From positions 62,001-126,000 of the forward strand of contig CALSLT010000026.1 in the NCBI GenBank assembly GCA_943787265.1: a stretch of DNA of 64,000 bases. Direction: 5' to 3'. Below the pieces are notes generated by a model, which worked only from the letters and a program-made list of their open reading frames with translations, made no database searches and was not told where the DNA came from. Each line of letters begins with the position of its first letter. Within the stretch, counting starts at the first letter, position 1. The stretch is from an uncultured Planctomycetaceae bacterium (GTDB taxonomy: Bacteria > Planctomycetota > Planctomycetia > Planctomycetales > Planctomycetaceae). The position numbers and the translations under genes are program-made. This document shows positions 46,130 to 55,037 of this stretch, piece by piece.

Positions 46130-46166
46130 AAAAAAGCGGTGGCCGGAAATGAATTCCGACCACCGC
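46130..46166 (-). terminator. Orphan Rho-independent terminator
   Basis: Stem GCGGTGGCCGGAA (46136-46148) with TTCCGACCACCGC (46154-46166), 12 of 13 pairs, five-base loop; six T follow on the minus strand (46135-46130). The nearest minus-strand gene upstream ends at 46681, about 515 bp away, so the transcript it ends is unexplained. Confidence 0.75.
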
Positions 46167-46680
46167 TCAAAGATATCCCGGCCAGCTCGAATCTGTTTGC
46201 GTCAGACTCAAGTGGCACAGAAATTCAGATGCCCAACCTGCGAACGCCAAGCGTTGGAAGAAAGCTAAAAAGAAAAGGAGTGCTCCGAACGCGTTCCATC
46301 GAAAAACGCAAAAGTCGACAGGGAGCACCGCGACTCACCGGAACACTCCTCGTCACAACCCCGGCCGTGCAAGCACCGACGGACCTGTGACTTCTGCGTC
46401 TCAAGGTTCTCTCACGACTTCCGTGAGCATATCCCGCTCCCCGGGATCAGACTCCGTCCCCTGAGAACACTCTCGACTCTTCATCGGGACTAATCCCGTT
46501 TTCAGAATCAATTCAGAAACGTAGGACGCAGCGTGTTGTCAGGAAGTTCCCGCAAATTTCGAAGAGCGCGGATTCGCTAGCGCACCTTCAGATTTGGTTT
46601 TCAGTGTCCTGCAGGAGGGCCACCGCGGAAACATAGGCCTTTCAGCGTTCCAACTCCTGCACATAAACCATGAGAATGGT

Positions 46681-47622
46681 CTACGTCATCGGAATCCAGC
46701 GAGCCAGTAGAAACGCCGGAACCATCAACATCGCGACAGCGATGGCCAGTGCGGGGTTGGCAGTGGCGAATAGAACGAGCGTTGCGTCGAGCATGATCAA
46801 CGAGAGCAACATCGTCTTGATTGCCGTCTGGACCCGAGCCGGTTCCGGCTGCGAGATTGCTCGAAGCAGCCGCCGGAGGATCGTGACCGAGATTACCGCC
46901 AGCACGAACATCGCGGTCTCACGTTGCGAGTTGTCCGGCGCCGTGAGCACAAAACCAAACAATGTCGCCAGCCCGGCGTTGATCACAAACGACGCTGAAA
47001 TCAGTTGCGGTCGTGCACTGGTCTTTGCTTCCTGACGAGCGAACCAGGTTAAACCGCAAACGTAAACTCCCAGGCCAATGGCAACGTGCATCTGAGGGCA
47101 CCACCACATCGCTCCGGTAACGGAAGCGCTGGCTCCAAGCAGCACGTTGAAGAACCGACAACTTCCCATCAGCAATGGTGCCAGCGGAGTTTTCTTCAGC
47201 GCTCCGTCGTAAAGCCAGACGCAAAGTGTCAGCAGCAAAGCAATCTGTAGCGAGAGCTGACCGGCACAAGCAGCGAGGCCCAGCCCTGCGACGTTTAACA
47301 TCACTCCCAGCTTCAACGCAGAGCCCGCAGGAATTCTTCCCGACGGAATCGGTCGACCCGGTCGTTCCTGGCCGTCGACATCACGATCGAAGTAATCGTT
47401 GAGGATCATCCCCGTCCAGTAAATGCAGACGGAAGCAGCCAGCAGAAACGCAAACGTGTCGACAGGTTCAAGCGACGAATGCGTCAGCAGAAATCCAAGA
47501 AAGATATCCGCCATCGCGGTGAAGACGGTTGAGATTCGCACAAGCTGCAACAGCGCGAGTCCCTTGCCGCCGGTGGGCTGCTCGGGTGAGTCTGCTTCGG
47601 ATGTAGTCTCGGAGTCGCTCAT
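46681..47622 (-). CDS. UbiA-family prenyltransferase
   Basis: 313 residues from ATG 47622 (the extension upstream overlaps the end of the phosphohexomutase gene). Eight or nine hydrophobic helices, with the first Asp-rich motif NDYFDRDVDGQERPGRPI, the family N-D-x-x-D-x-x-x-D...R-P signature that binds prenyl diphosphate through magnesium. The second Asp motif is not obvious: the expected position reads WLYDGALKK. Candidates for the aromatic acceptor include quinone or similar; not assignable. Starts 42 bp after the phosphohexomutase stop; probably one operon. Confidence 0.88.
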   Translation of the reverse strand: MSDSETTSEADSPEQPTGGKGLALLQLVRISTVFTAMADIFLGFLLTHSSLEPVDTFAFLLAASVCIYWTGMILNDYFDRDVDGQERPGRPIPSGRIPAGSALKLGVMLNVAGLGLAACAGQLSLQIALLLTLCVWLYDGALKKTPLAPLLMGSCRFFNVLLGASASVTGAMWWCPQMHVAIGLGVYVCGLTWFARQEAKTSARPQLISASFVINAGLATLFGFVLTAPDNSQRETAMFVLAVISVTILRRLLRAISQPEPARVQTAIKTMLLSLIMLDATLVLFATANPALAIAVAMLMVPAFLLARWIPMT

Positions 47623-47664
47623 GAAAATTGCTGTCGAATTATTCGTCCGGGAACCGTGCAACAA

Positions 47665-49539
47665 CTATTTCAGCTTCGGCTCGATCCAGCTTCCGAGTGC
47701 TGCTTCAAACTCATCAAGCCGAGCATCTGTGCGAGCACGATGTCCGTCGACGTCGTCTCCGGCTGGGCCGTGCGGTTCAGCAAAGAGGTAGAACTTGATT
47801 TTTGGTTCTGTGCCCGAAGGACGAGCGGCGAACCGGATCCGGCAGTCGTCGTGCGTTCCGTGGAAGATCAGCAGGTTGCCTTGCGGCTGAGGAAGGTCTG
47901 CGGACTTGGCGTTTGACGGAAGGTCGCGGACTTCGTGATTTCCGTAGTCGGAAACTGAAGTCAGCGTCACTCCACCGAGTTCGGTCGGCGGAGTTGTTCG
48001 CAGAATCTCCATCAGGCCGTCGATCAGAGCTTTACCGGTGGGGCCGTACGCATAGTCGTTGCGAGTTCGTTCCGAGAAGTAGCCGTGCTCGGCATACAAA
48101 CTGCCGAGATGATCAAGCAGCGTTTTGTCATCGGCCGCCAGTTCCGCCGCCAGTTCAGCCAGGTACAACGCGGCAATGGCTGCGTCTTTGTCGCGAGCGT
48201 AATCTCCGGCCAGGTAACCGAGTGATTCTTCGGTGCCGAAGACAAATTTGTCCGGACCGTGCTGGTCCATTGCCTCGCCGATAAATTTGAAACCAACCAG
48301 CAGCTCATCAACGACTTTCAGGCCAGCGGCCTTTGCGATCGTTGCTGTCAACTGTGTGGTGACCAGCGTCTCAACGATGTAATGCTCGGACGTCAGATGG
48401 CTGGTGAATGGATTGCCGATCGCACCGTCGATTGGAGGCCGCGCGGCGGATCGCTTCTTGACGATGTAGTCGCAGATCAACGCTCCGATCTGGTTTCCGC
48501 TAAGAACGACGTACTCGCCCGTTTTGGAACATCGCACAGAAGCAGCGATTCGGTCGGCGTCCGGATCAGACGCCAGGACAAGACCGATGTCTTCCTGTTT
48601 GGCGTGCTCGACGATCGGCTCGAAGACGCGAGCGTTCTCCGGATTCGGAAGCTGGTCCGGCACGTTGGGGAAGTTTCCATCCGGCGCGCGATGCGGTTCG
48701 AAGATCGAAATGTCACCGAATCCTGCGGCCTGCAGAAGCTTGTAGACCGACGTCTCTCCCACACCGTGCAGCGGCGAAAAGATCGCTTTTAGATTGCGAT
48801 TCTCAGAAAGCGTCAGCTTGAGCATCGCGTCGATGTATGAGTTGTCGAGGGCTTCGCCAATGATCTCGATCCGCCCGTCGGCGACCGCTTCATCGAAGTT
48901 GGCGATCGGGATGTCGGTTGCTTCGTAGACCTTCTGAACAATTCCTTTGTCGTACGGAGCGACCACCTGCCCACCGGTATTCCAGTATGCCTTAAAGCCG
49001 TTATCGGCCGGTGGATTATGTGATGCCGAAATCATTACACCGACGTCGCAGTTCAAATGTCGGACGGCGAAGGACAGCTCAGGCGTCGATCGGATCGCTT
49101 CGAAGATGAAAACCTTCAGCCCGAGTCCCGCCATCACCGAAGCCGTCAGTTCAGCGAACTCACGCGAGCGGTTTCGCGAATCGTGCGAGATTGCGGCGCG
49201 TCCGTCGGTCCGGCCGGTTGTTTCCTGGAAGTAGGCAGCGAGTCCGTACGCAGACTCGGCGATCGTCCGTTCGTTGATCGTTGCGGAGCCGTATTCGGCC
49301 ATCGGTCCTCGGCGTCCGCCGGTTCCAAACGCGATTTCTTCCCAGAAGCACGACTCGACTGTCTCCCAGTTTCCTGCGGAGATGTCGGCCGCGATGGTGT
49401 CCCGAAACTTTCCGAACTGCGGCTCGGTAATCCAGCGCTTAGCAAATTCGCCCGTCTCAGCACGAATTGATTCTGCTGCCACTGCTTTGTCGATTTCTGC
49501 GATCAATGAGTCCGCAGATTGTCCTGCCTGTCCTGTCAT
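47665..49539 (-). CDS. Phosphoglucomutase/phosphomannomutase family (alpha-D-phosphohexomutase)
   Basis: 624 residues from ATG 49539. Active serine in GVMISASHNPPADNGFK, magnesium loop DPDADRIAAS, sugar-recognition loop GTEESLGYLAGDY and phosphate loop RPSGTEPKIKFY. It begins with an extra N-terminal helix pair and FGTGGRRGPM. The length of about 600 residues fits the PGM2-like long subgroup. Interconverts hexose-1- and hexose-6-phosphates for glycogen or surface polymer synthesis. Upstream of UbiA in the same operon. Confidence 0.94.
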   Translation of the reverse strand: MTGQAGQSADSLIAEIDKAVAAESIRAETGEFAKRWITEPQFGKFRDTIAADISAGNWETVESCFWEEIAFGTGGRRGPMAEYGSATINERTIAESAYGLAAYFQETTGRTDGRAAISHDSRNRSREFAELTASVMAGLGLKVFIFEAIRSTPELSFAVRHLNCDVGVMISASHNPPADNGFKAYWNTGGQVVAPYDKGIVQKVYEATDIPIANFDEAVADGRIEIIGEALDNSYIDAMLKLTLSENRNLKAIFSPLHGVGETSVYKLLQAAGFGDISIFEPHRAPDGNFPNVPDQLPNPENARVFEPIVEHAKQEDIGLVLASDPDADRIAASVRCSKTGEYVVLSGNQIGALICDYIVKKRSAARPPIDGAIGNPFTSHLTSEHYIVETLVTTQLTATIAKAAGLKVVDELLVGFKFIGEAMDQHGPDKFVFGTEESLGYLAGDYARDKDAAIAALYLAELAAELAADDKTLLDHLGSLYAEHGYFSERTRNDYAYGPTGKALIDGLMEILRTTPPTELGGVTLTSVSDYGNHEVRDLPSNAKSADLPQPQGNLLIFHGTHDDCRIRFAARPSGTEPKIKFYLFAEPHGPAGDDVDGHRARTDARLDEFEAALGSWIEPKLK

Positions 49540-49888
49540 ACTGTGTTTCCAGCCTGTTTCGATGCCGCTGTGAAGCGAGTTTTCGTCAATCCGTGAACGG
49601 TGCGGGAAGTCTTGCAGAGTCCATAGGTACCGTCCACCGAAGTGGTTACGAATACGCTCCGAACTGACGGTAACCAGAAGTGCCCGTTGCAAGAGTCGGC
49701 GTCCGCTTCCATAATCGTTGCCGATGCTGCGAAAACGTCGATCGGGCTCCCAGATTACCGATCTTCCACTTTGACTTTCGTACGCGATCTGTACCGGTCG
49801 CCTGAAGCTACCAGTCGAGGCAGTTTTTGCAGTTTACGATTCCGCAGATTCTGAATCTGCAAACGCGGATGACATTCGGAGAGTTCTC
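49540..49888. other. Divergent promoter region
   Basis: 349 bp without a gene, between the minus-strand mutase and the plus-strand cytochrome lipoprotein. It must hold both promoters. A weak TTGACT near 49771 lacks a good -10 element. A short inverted GCAGATTCTGAATCTGC stands at 49845-49861. Confidence 0.5.
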
Positions 49889-50983
49889 ATGATGGGCCCG
49901 TTTGGTCGAGCAATCACACAATACAGCATCGCGTTTGCCCTGGCGGCAATGATCTGCGCCATGCCTGGCTGCGGCGGTGACAAGAAGAAAACCGAAACGG
50001 CCAGTAAGTCGGAGAAGTCGAAGAAGAGCAAGCCGAAGTCCGGCGGTTCGACAAAAACTTCCACGACGAAGGCTGAAGACGATGGTCGACGCACCGTCGG
50101 AGGAATTCCGTTCGACGTGTACTTCGACAATCCGCTTGGTGAGGCATCGGATCAGCGCCTCATCACAGGCGGACCCGCAGGCACCGGCGGCGGCATGACT
50201 GATGGCGGTGCGACAACGCCACCCGCCACCACAATCGCCGAGCCGGAACCAGAACCGGTTGTTGCCAGCGCCGGCAGACCCAACTGGTCGGAGTTAATCA
50301 CCGTTGAAGAATTGCTCGGAGAAGTTAAGGCAATTCGCAACGACCTGAATTCTCGCATGGTCAACTTCGGAGCTTACAAACGCTCGACGCTTGAGATTCC
50401 GGTCTTCGGTTCGACGCTCGCGTTTCTCGCAGACATCGCGCGACGGCACGACGGCGAAGTTAAGTGGAAAGAGAAGGCTCACTTCATCCGCGCACTCGCG
50501 ATCGAAATGGTCGACGTGACCAGCAGTTCAACAGCCGGCGTTAAGAAGTCGTACGACAAAGTCAATGAGTCGTTCCTCAAAATTTGCGACATCCTCGATA
50601 GCAACGATCCACCGGAACTTCCGGAAGTCGAGGCCGACGCTGACTTTGTTGACTTCGTCGAGATGGGTTTTCTGATGAAGCGTCTCGAACGCGGTGAAGA
50701 GTGGCTGAAAAACAACACGGGTAGCGAAGACAGCTTCAACGAGAAAGGCGCATTGGCTCAACGTGAGCTCAGCGTATTTGCAACAATCAGCGAATCGTTC
50801 ATGACCGAAGGCTTCGGCTACAACGAGTATGAAGACTTCGTTGAATGGGCTAACGGAATGAGAGACGCCGCGAAGGCCATGCACAAAGCCGTTCCTGCGA
50901 AAGCGTTCAACGAATTCGATGCGGCAAGGTCGAAAATCAGTCAGTCATGCACCGCTTGTCACGGCGTTTACCGAAACGGCTAA
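49889..50983 (+). CDS. Lipoprotein with C-terminal cytochrome c'-like heme domain
   Basis: 364 residues; GGAGAG stands six bases before ATG ATG. A lipoprotein signal ends at AMICAMPGCGG (lipidated Cys at about 28). A Lys/Ser/Thr-rich linker follows, then a Pro/Gly/Glu-rich stretch (to about 130) and a helical domain ending in SCTACHGVYRNG. A CxxCH motif at the very C-terminus of a four-helix domain is the pattern of cytochrome c' (the heme pocket is usually high-spin). It would be anchored in the periplasm. Its neighbour downstream is a secreted protein of unknown function. Confidence 0.82.
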   Translation: MMGPFGRAITQYSIAFALAAMICAMPGCGGDKKKTETASKSEKSKKSKPKSGGSTKTSTTKAEDDGRRTVGGIPFDVYFDNPLGEASDQRLITGGPAGTGGGMTDGGATTPPATTIAEPEPEPVVASAGRPNWSELITVEELLGEVKAIRNDLNSRMVNFGAYKRSTLEIPVFGSTLAFLADIARRHDGEVKWKEKAHFIRALAIEMVDVTSSSTAGVKKSYDKVNESFLKICDILDSNDPPELPEVEADADFVDFVEMGFLMKRLERGEEWLKNNTGSEDSFNEKGALAQRELSVFATISESFMTEGFGYNEYEDFVEWANGMRDAAKAMHKAVPAKAFNEFDAARSKISQSCTACHGVYRNG

Positions 50984-51100
50984 GCGAAGCACTGACGTTG
51001 GCACGCGATGGCAGGATGGCCGTCGGTTTCCGGCAGAACGGATTTGGCCGAGTGCCCGATAAACACGTCGGGCTCCGAAAGGATGAGGAGCTGTTCGGCA

Positions 51101-52813
51101 ATGAAAATTCAACATGCGTTTCGAGTCGTCGCCGTTCTTTCGACACTCGTACTTTTCCAGGCAGTCGCTTCAAGCGTTGCAACCGCCGACGAGGCTCCGG
51201 CCTTCTCGCGACGGCTGCCGGACAGCGTCGCGGCTCACGTGGCGATCCCCGATGTTCGAGCTCTTCGAGAACGTCTGCCCAACAGCTCGTGGGGACGGTT
51301 GCTGAGCGATCCGCTCGTCGCCGATTTTCGCAATAACCTTCTGGGCCAGCTTCGCACGTTTATTGATTCGACTGTCCAGCTTCCGGATGGCGTTTCCGCC
51401 GAAGACCTGCTCAACCTGGACGTTGGTGAAATTACGCTGACCGTTCTCAAGCCCGTCGGCGGCAATTTGCCTGTCGTCTTCAGCATGAACGCGGCAGAAT
51501 CGGCAGACATGATTTCGAGCCTCGTTCAGGAATCGATCGATGCATCGGTCAAGCAAAGCTGGACTCGATCATCGATCGAATATGCGGAAACATCGATCAC
51601 CGTGCTGACTCGTGGGACGGACTCTGGAGACGGTTCATCAGACGACGTGCGAGCCGTTGTGCTCCGCGACGGGCACGTTGTGGCTTCCAATTCTGTCGAC
51701 GCGGTCAAACAAGTGCTCGATCGTTGGAGCGGATCTGTCCAGGGAGCCTTCGCCGCAAACCCCACACTCGGGAAGGTTCAGCGAGTCACGATGAAACCCG
51801 GACGTGAACCGGCACTGTTCTGGTACCTCGATCCGGTCGGAGCGACCATCAGCATTCTTTCACAGGGAGCGGCCAGCAATCCGACGGCGGGTTTGGCTCT
51901 TGAACGCCTGCCTAAGCTGGGTCTGACTTCGTTTGAAGGAGTAGGCGGCACGATCGATTTTGCGACGGGAGCCCACGACACCGTGACAAAGGTAGCTGGA
52001 GTCGTCAGGCAGCCAGTAACCGCGGCGATGGCGATGGTTCAGTTTCCGCCGTCCGAATTGACTCCTCCAGCCTGGGTGCCGAACGACGTTGATAGTTGCA
52101 TGATGCTGAACTGGGACGCTCAGTCAGCGTACCTGGGTGCCGAAGTCATGGCCGACGAGTTTCTCGGCCCGGGTGGACTGGCGAATGCTTTGGAAGGCCT
52201 TTCCACAAAGACTGATCCGCCGATCCACATTAAGAAAGACATCGTCGACGGGATCACCGGCGAACTGATGATTCTGCAAGGCAAGTCGCCAGCCAACTCC
52301 GATAACAAGAGCTCGACCCTGCTGGCGATCAGTCTGAAAGACTCTGAGAAGTTCGCTGGCATCGTGCGACAACTTATCGATCAGCCGGGCTCAAAAGCTG
52401 GCAGTCGGACTGTTGGCGCGACAACGGTCGCTGTCTTCGATGGAAAGAAATCTTCCACCCATCTGGCCGTTGCTCATAGCACGCTGCTTGTCAGTAATGA
52501 CACAGTTTTGCTGGACGATGCGATCAACGGTTCCGGTGGAGATCACCTCGTCGAGTCCGCACATTATCGCCAACTATCAGCCGGTATCCCGGCGGACAGA
52601 TCATTATTCTCGATTCAACGACCGGTTAATCAGCTCGAAGTCGCCTACGGAATTCTTAAACAAGGTGGAGTCGCCGTTCCCGACGGCATCGATCTGAAGC
52701 TCCTTCCCACCTTTGACAGAATCCAGCATCACTTTCTGCCGACGGCAACCTGGGCAGCTCCAACGACGGACGGCTTTCAGTACGTTAGCTTCTCCCTGCC
52801 ACCTTCCGAATGA
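51101..52813 (+). CDS. Secreted protein of unknown function, DUF3352-like
   Basis: 570 residues from ATG 51101, which has GGATGAGGAG upstream; in-frame sequence before it is not supported. Signal peptide about 1-29 (VVAVLSTLVLFQAVASSVATA). The body alternates alpha and beta with phrases such as LPDSVAAHVAIPDVRALRER and LLVSNDTVLLDDAI. This layout, with substrate-like modules and a repeated 'does the value lie in a valid range' fold, resembles the DUF3352 family of secreted proteins. No catalytic residues are evident. Common in planctomycetes; role unknown. Confidence 0.7.
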   Translation: MKIQHAFRVVAVLSTLVLFQAVASSVATADEAPAFSRRLPDSVAAHVAIPDVRALRERLPNSSWGRLLSDPLVADFRNNLLGQLRTFIDSTVQLPDGVSAEDLLNLDVGEITLTVLKPVGGNLPVVFSMNAAESADMISSLVQESIDASVKQSWTRSSIEYAETSITVLTRGTDSGDGSSDDVRAVVLRDGHVVASNSVDAVKQVLDRWSGSVQGAFAANPTLGKVQRVTMKPGREPALFWYLDPVGATISILSQGAASNPTAGLALERLPKLGLTSFEGVGGTIDFATGAHDTVTKVAGVVRQPVTAAMAMVQFPPSELTPPAWVPNDVDSCMMLNWDAQSAYLGAEVMADEFLGPGGLANALEGLSTKTDPPIHIKKDIVDGITGELMILQGKSPANSDNKSSTLLAISLKDSEKFAGIVRQLIDQPGSKAGSRTVGATTVAVFDGKKSSTHLAVAHSTLLVSNDTVLLDDAINGSGGDHLVESAHYRQLSAGIPADRSLFSIQRPVNQLEVAYGILKQGGVAVPDGIDLKLLPTFDRIQHHFLPTATWAAPTTDGFQYVSFSLPPSE

Positions 52814-52913
52814 CCGAAGAAATTGAGTGCCCAGCAGGATGTCCCAACTGATTCTCGACGGCATTCGACCGAAGAGAATGCTTCACTGATCGACGCAACA
52901 CGAGCCGACCTTC

Positions 52914-54785
52914 ATGGCAGACACTCAGGACACGGATGATTTGTCAGAAGGGACGAGCGGCGACTCCGGTCCGCTTGATGTCGAAGTGAACGAAGCGACT
53001 CCGCTGGACGATCTTGAAAGTCAATTGGTCGAAGTCCTCGATCAATACGTTTCGGCAGTTCATCGAAACGACATCCCTCGGCAGAATGCCTTATTGGAAG
53101 CAAATCCCGATCTGAAGGATTTTGTCGAACCACTCGGGACACTCGACCGAATGACTCCGGATGTTGAGTTCGCGGCGACGTTGCTTGAAGCGTTTCCTGA
53201 GTTACCGATTGACAGCGATGGGGCAGCCAGTGGCGATTCTGAATCGCCTGCGGAAACAATGACCACGCGACAGTTTGGCCGATTCGAGCTGCTTGAAGAA
53301 CTCGGACGTGGAGGGATGGGCGTCGTTTTTCGAGCCCGTCAGACAGACCTCAACCGGATCGTCGCCATCAAGATGATCCTGGTAAACCGGTTGGCCTCGC
53401 AGGACCACATCAGGCGTTTCTATCAGGAAGCGCAGGCGGCCGGACGATTAAGTCATCCCAACATCGTCGGCATTCACGAAGTCGGCGAAGTTCATGGCCA
53501 GCACTTTTTCTCGATGGACTGCATCGAGGGAGTCGACTTAAAAGAAGTGCTGGCAGCAGGGCCGGCACATTCAACATTGGAAATCCGTTCGAGTGTGCCA
53601 TCTGTCACTCAGGCGTCAGATTCCGAAACGCCCGCAGACGGTTCGTCATCGGCAGGCACGTCGTCGTCAACCCGACGACTTCGTCCGGGCGAGCGACTGA
53701 CGTTTGAGCAGACCGCTCGAACAATTCGAGACGTGGCTCGCGCGGCCGGTTATTTGCACGCTCACGGCATCGTTCATCGCGACTTGAAACCGAGCAATAT
53801 TCTTGTCGACGAATCCGGCCAGCCGCGTGTGACCGACTTTGGACTCGCGCGAGTCACTCAGCCGGGCGATCGTCAGAACAATGACGACCGAACAGACAGC
53901 GGCACGATTGTTGGTACGCCGAATTACATGTCTCCAGAACAGGCAGCCGGGCGGTTGGATGAAGTCGGACCGGCCAGCGACATCTACAGCCTGGGAGTCA
54001 TTCTGTACGAAGCGTTGACCGGCCAGCTTCCCAACAAAGGTGCCAACGCGATGGAGACTCTGGTCCGAGTCATGGAATCGGATCCGGAAATCCCACGATA
54101 TCTCAACCGAGACATCCCGCGAGAACTCGAATCAATCTGCTTGCGATGCCTCGATAAGGATCCCACTCAGCGGTACGAATCGGCAGACGCACTGGCCGAT
54201 GATCTGGATCGATTCCTCAAAGGAGACCCCGTCGCGGCAGGTCCGCGAGGAATTTATCACCGACTTCGGCGCTGGATGCGGCGCGAACCGGCTCTCGCTT
54301 CACGCTGGTCGGCGATTGTCTGTGGAGCCGCGATTCTGGAAGTGTCGTACCTGGCTGGCGACCTGACTTATGGCACGCGCGACATGTTCTTCCAGTTGCT
54401 GGCGTTCTGGGCCGTGACCGCATTCATGTTCCAAAAACTGCAACGCAGCGAGCAACTTGCCACCGTTTCGCGGTTTATCTGGCTCGCGTCCGATGCAATT
54501 TTCATCACAAAGATGCTGGTACTTTCGGCACCGCCGGCCGGGCCGTTGTTGGTCGTTTACCCCTTATTGATCGCGGCGTCCGGGTTGTTTATCCAGGAAT
54601 CACTTGTCCTCTTTATGACCAGCGTTTCGCTGATTTCGTACGCACTTTTTCTCTACATGAGACCGATCGAAGCGACTCCCTGGCATTATCCCATGATTTT
54701 TTCGGCGATTCTCGTCGTGATTGGCGTTGTTATCTCACACCAGGTAAATCGAATCCGCTTGCTCAGTCGGCACTTTGATACGTAA
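52914..54785 (+). CDS. Ser/Thr protein kinase with polytopic membrane C-terminus
   Basis: 623 residues. A helical N-terminal domain (about 30-105, LESQLVEVLDQYVSAV) precedes the Hanks kinase: GRGGMGVVF, K in VAIKMILV, HRDLKPSNILV, DFGLARV and GTPNYMSPEQAA. A ~70-residue Ser/Thr-rich, low-complexity insert lies between the ATP-hinge region and the alpha-C-to-catalytic-loop part. After about residue 460 come about six hydrophobic helices (for example ILEVSYLAGDL, FFQLLAFWAVTAFMF, PLLVVYPLLIAASGLFI). The membrane part may be the sensor. A PP2C phosphatase gene follows 252 bp downstream. Confidence 0.92.
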   Translation: MADTQDTDDLSEGTSGDSGPLDVEVNEATPLDDLESQLVEVLDQYVSAVHRNDIPRQNALLEANPDLKDFVEPLGTLDRMTPDVEFAATLLEAFPELPIDSDGAASGDSESPAETMTTRQFGRFELLEELGRGGMGVVFRARQTDLNRIVAIKMILVNRLASQDHIRRFYQEAQAAGRLSHPNIVGIHEVGEVHGQHFFSMDCIEGVDLKEVLAAGPAHSTLEIRSSVPSVTQASDSETPADGSSSAGTSSSTRRLRPGERLTFEQTARTIRDVARAAGYLHAHGIVHRDLKPSNILVDESGQPRVTDFGLARVTQPGDRQNNDDRTDSGTIVGTPNYMSPEQAAGRLDEVGPASDIYSLGVILYEALTGQLPNKGANAMETLVRVMESDPEIPRYLNRDIPRELESICLRCLDKDPTQRYESADALADDLDRFLKGDPVAAGPRGIYHRLRRWMRREPALASRWSAIVCGAAILEVSYLAGDLTYGTRDMFFQLLAFWAVTAFMFQKLQRSEQLATVSRFIWLASDAIFITKMLVLSAPPAGPLLVVYPLLIAASGLFIQESLVLFMTSVSLISYALFLYMRPIEATPWHYPMIFSAILVVIGVVISHQVNRIRLLSRHFDT

Positions 54786-55037
54786 ACAGATAGGTCGACG
54801 GCGGCAAACAGATTTCGATCTGTCTGGCACGACAGTCACGTAATGACGAATCCCACGTTACGAACTGACAAGGCAGAGTTGCCTGAAGACCTGCGCGGAC
54901 TTGCGATCAACGGTGCGGGTCCGCAAAACTGACTCCCCAATTGTATTTTCAAGATCGACGGACAGCCGGGCCAGGCCTTTTTAGAAACGATATCTCGCAG
55001 CCGGGTAAAGCACTGCGAGTCTCGACGGGAAACCCCG

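Larger units (their letters stand above)
45751..46680. other. Long intergenic region with repeats, hairpins and an orphan terminator
   Basis: 930 bp without a convincing gene. It contains an imperfect inverted repeat at 45970-46048, an orphan terminator at 46130-46166 reading on the minus strand, and a region 46390-46500 with several short stems (CTCACGACTTCCGTGAG, ATCCCGCTCCCCGGGAT, CGGGACTAATCCCG). Short frames occur on both strands (plus 46230-46390, Lys/Arg-rich; minus about 46480-46404 with GGGGAG near an ATG), none supported. Confidence 0.55.

Noticed and set aside
46139..46390. Lys/Arg-rich plus-strand frame
   Set aside because: Basic text such as GRKLKRKGVLRTRS is intriguing, but it starts inside a terminator hairpin, lacks a family match, and overlaps a region with RNA-like hairpins.
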